A stretch of 9,152 nucleotides of DNA from DATAYA01 sp036272815. GTDB taxonomy: Bacteria > Pseudomonadota > Alphaproteobacteria > Acetobacterales > Acetobacteraceae. The notes beneath the pieces are model-generated. The model saw nothing but the letters and a program-made list of their open reading frames with translations. It did no database searches and was not told the origin of the DNA. The position numbers were made by a program, and so were the translations under genes. Below are positions 7,576 through 9,152 of the stretch, in pieces. Numbering within the stretch: the stretch's first letter is position 1; each line of letters begins with the position of its first letter. The stretch spans positions 1 through 9,152 of the forward strand of contig DATAYA010000148.1 of NCBI GenBank assembly GCA_036272815.1, written 5' to 3'.

Positions 7576-9152
7576 ATGGATGATTTCGTCGCGGACTGGC
7601 ATGCCAACGTCGCCCGCCTCGCCGGAACCTACGACCCGTCGCAGGAGCACGATGCCTGCGGCGTCGGCTTCGTCGCGACCCTGGACGGGCGTGCGCGGCG
7701 TGACGTGGTGGAGGCGGCGATCGACGCGCTGCGGGCGGTCTGGCACCGCGGCGCGGTCGATGCCGATGGCAAGACCGGCGACGGCGCCGGCATCCATCTT
7801 GAAATCCCGCAGGACTTCTTCGCCGAGGCGGTCGAGCGCGGCGGCGACAAGCCGCCCTGCGGACGCATCGCGGTCGGCATGGTGTTCCTGCCGAAGACCG
7901 ACCTCTCCGCACAGGAGCGCTGCCGGCAGATCGTGGAGACCGAGATCCTCTCCCTCGGTCACGCGATCCATGGCTGGCGCCAGGTGCCGATCAATGTCGG
8001 CTGCATCGGCGAGAAGGCGAACGCCACCCGCCCCGAGATCGAGCAGATCATGGTCCGCAACGCGCGGGGTGCCAGCGAGGACGAGTTCGAGCGCGACCTC
8101 TACGTGATCCGCCGACGCATCGAGAAGCAGGCGATCGCGGCGCAGATCCCGGAGCTGTACATCTGCTCGCTCTCCGCGCGATCGGTGATCTACAAGGGAA
8201 TGTTCCTCGCCGAGAGTCTCGCCGAATTCTATCCCGACCTGCGCGATCCGCGCTTCGTCAGCCGGTTCGCGATCTACCACCAGCGCTATTCGACCAACAC
8301 CTTCCCGACCTGGCGGCTGGCGCAGCCGTTCCGGGTGCTGGCGCATAACGGCGAGATCAACACGCTGGCCGGAAATGCCAACTGGATGAAGAGCCACGAG
8401 ACGCGGCTCGCGGATGCGGCCCTCGATCCGTTCATGGACGACATCAAGCCGGTGGTGCAGGCCGGCGGATCGGATACCGCGACGCTCGACAACGTCTTCG
8501 AGCTGCTGGTGCGGGCCGGGCGCGACGCACCGATGGCCAAGGCGCTGATGATCCCCGCCAGCATCGGCCAGGACGCGACGATGCCGCGCGCGCATCAGGA
8601 CCTTTTTCTCTACTGCAACGCGGTGATGGAACCGTGGGACGGACCGGCGGCGATCGCGGCAACCGACGGGCGCTGGGTGATCGCGGGCCTCGACCGCAAC
8701 GGGCTGCGGCCGCTGCGCTACACCGTCACGCGCGGCGACCTGCTGATCGTCGGCAGCGAGACCGGGATGGTGAAGCTCGACGAGAGCGATGTCGCCGCGA
8801 AGGGCCGCGTCGGCCCCGGGCAGACGATCGGCGTCGATCTCGCCGCGGCGCGCTTCCACACCGACGAGGCGCTGAAGGACATGCTCGCCGCACGCCAGCC
8901 ATTCGGCGCCTGGGCGCGGCGCATCAAGGTGATCGACCACGTCGTGCGCGCGGATGCGACCGAGCCGGCGCTGTATCAGGGCGAGGAACTGCGCCGCCGG
9001 CAGGTCGCCGCCGGCACGACGCTCGAGGAGCTGGAGATGATCCTTCACCCGATGGTGGAGGAGGCGAGCGAGGCGACCGGCAGCATGGGCGACGATACGC
9101 CGCTCGCCGTCCTGTCGGATAGCTATCGCGGGCTGCACCATTATTTCCGCCA
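7576..9152 (+). CDS. gltB: Glutamate synthase (NADPH), large alpha subunit, N-terminal 525 residues (runs off right edge)
   Basis: GltB hydrolyses glutamine and channels the ammonia to 2-oxoglutarate to make glutamate; it works with GltD. The frame is open from ATG 7576 to the window end, about a third of the usual 1,500 residues. The N-terminal glutaminase is class II (Ntn type): Cys28 in EHDACGVGFVA is the nucleophile expected after removal of a 27-residue propeptide. Counting from Cys28 as 1, the residues known in the Azospirillum enzyme line up exactly: R237 (HQRYSTN), N258 and G259 (LAHNGEIN) and D300 (GGSD). MEPWDGPAAI (351-360) and GLDRNGLRPLRY (371-382) are further family blocks. The region after about 430 is the beginning of the central domain. 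The flavin and Fe-S parts are outside the window. GGAG (7564-7567) lies 8 bases before the ATG, inside the end of gltD. Where most homologues I remember have PEAW, this one has PASI (327-330). Confidence 0.96.
   Translation, partial: MDDFVADWHANVARLAGTYDPSQEHDACGVGFVATLDGRARRDVVEAAIDALRAVWHRGAVDADGKTGDGAGIHLEIPQDFFAEAVERGGDKPPCGRIAVGMVFLPKTDLSAQERCRQIVETEILSLGHAIHGWRQVPINVGCIGEKANATRPEIEQIMVRNARGASEDEFERDLYVIRRRIEKQAIAAQIPELYICSLSARSVIYKGMFLAESLAEFYPDLRDPRFVSRFAIYHQRYSTNTFPTWRLAQPFRVLAHNGEINTLAGNANWMKSHETRLADAALDPFMDDIKPVVQAGGSDTATLDNVFELLVRAGRDAPMAKALMIPASIGQDATMPRAHQDLFLYCNAVMEPWDGPAAIAATDGRWVIAGLDRNGLRPLRYTVTRGDLLIVGSETGMVKLDESDVAAKGRVGPGQTIGVDLAAARFHTDEALKDMLAARQPFGAWARRIKVIDHVVRADATEPALYQGEELRRRQVAAGTTLEELEMILHPMVEEASEATGSMGDDTPLAVLSDSYRGLHHYFR

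Noticed and set aside
6769..9141. 790-codon open frame on the minus strand opposite gltD and gltB, and similar ones at 3655-5352 and 6053-7912
   Set aside because: They run across gene boundaries of well-supported plus-strand genes, have low-complexity composition and no recognisable domain; this is the usual effect of G/C-biased third codon positions.

Overview
This window reads as an ordinary chromosomal stretch of a high-GC (roughly 70% by eye) alphaproteobacterium. It is packed with amino-acid biosynthesis genes. I see no mobile element, CRISPR array, tRNA or rRNA, phage gene or defence gene. Three things suggest Alphaproteobacteria: the alphaproteobacterial style of IlvB (a MNIQEMG...NNEYMGMVRQWQELLHGG block), GltD and GltB; an NDUFA9-like SDR gene; and promoter-like elements resembling the Caulobacter/alphaproteobacterial housekeeping consensus. 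The paired GC-rich intergenic hairpins after ilvC, together with protein details, make me lean to Rhodospirillales/Acetobacteraceae, with sphingomonads as the alternative. That placement is memory-based inference, not a search result.

Layout: (1) 1-507, minus strand: the N-terminal part of serB (phosphoserine phosphatase), which runs off the left edge. (2) After a 23-bp divergent gap, plus strand: miaA (531-1508, GTG start). (3) The branched-chain amino-acid cluster ilvB (1540-3339), ilvN (3339-3875, sharing one base with ilvB) and ilvC (3907-4926). A promoter candidate lies across the miaA stop codon, directly upstream of ilvB. (4) A 78-bp gap holding two consecutive hairpins. (5) An NDUFA9-like NAD(P)-binding atypical SDR gene (5005-5982). 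(6) A 148-bp gap with two dyads and a well-spaced promoter candidate. (7) gltD (6131-7570), then, 5 bp later, gltB (7576 to past the right edge). All genes after serB are on the plus strand.

How they fit together: IlvB and IlvN form acetohydroxyacid synthase, and IlvC carries out the next step towards valine, leucine and isoleucine. The last step of that pathway is a glutamate-dependent transamination, and GltB and GltD form NADPH-dependent glutamate synthase, which makes that glutamate. SerB completes serine synthesis, whose preceding step also uses glutamate as amino donor. MiaA modifies A37 of tRNAs that read UNN codons. The NDUFA9-like protein is the only gene whose job is not clear from its family.

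I did not find a novel biological system. The points most worth checking are a probable leaderless ilvB transcript, an Asp-to-Glu change in the thiamine-diphosphate/Mg motif of IlvB, and the two-hairpin element whose right side can also pair with the ribosome binding site of the SDR gene.
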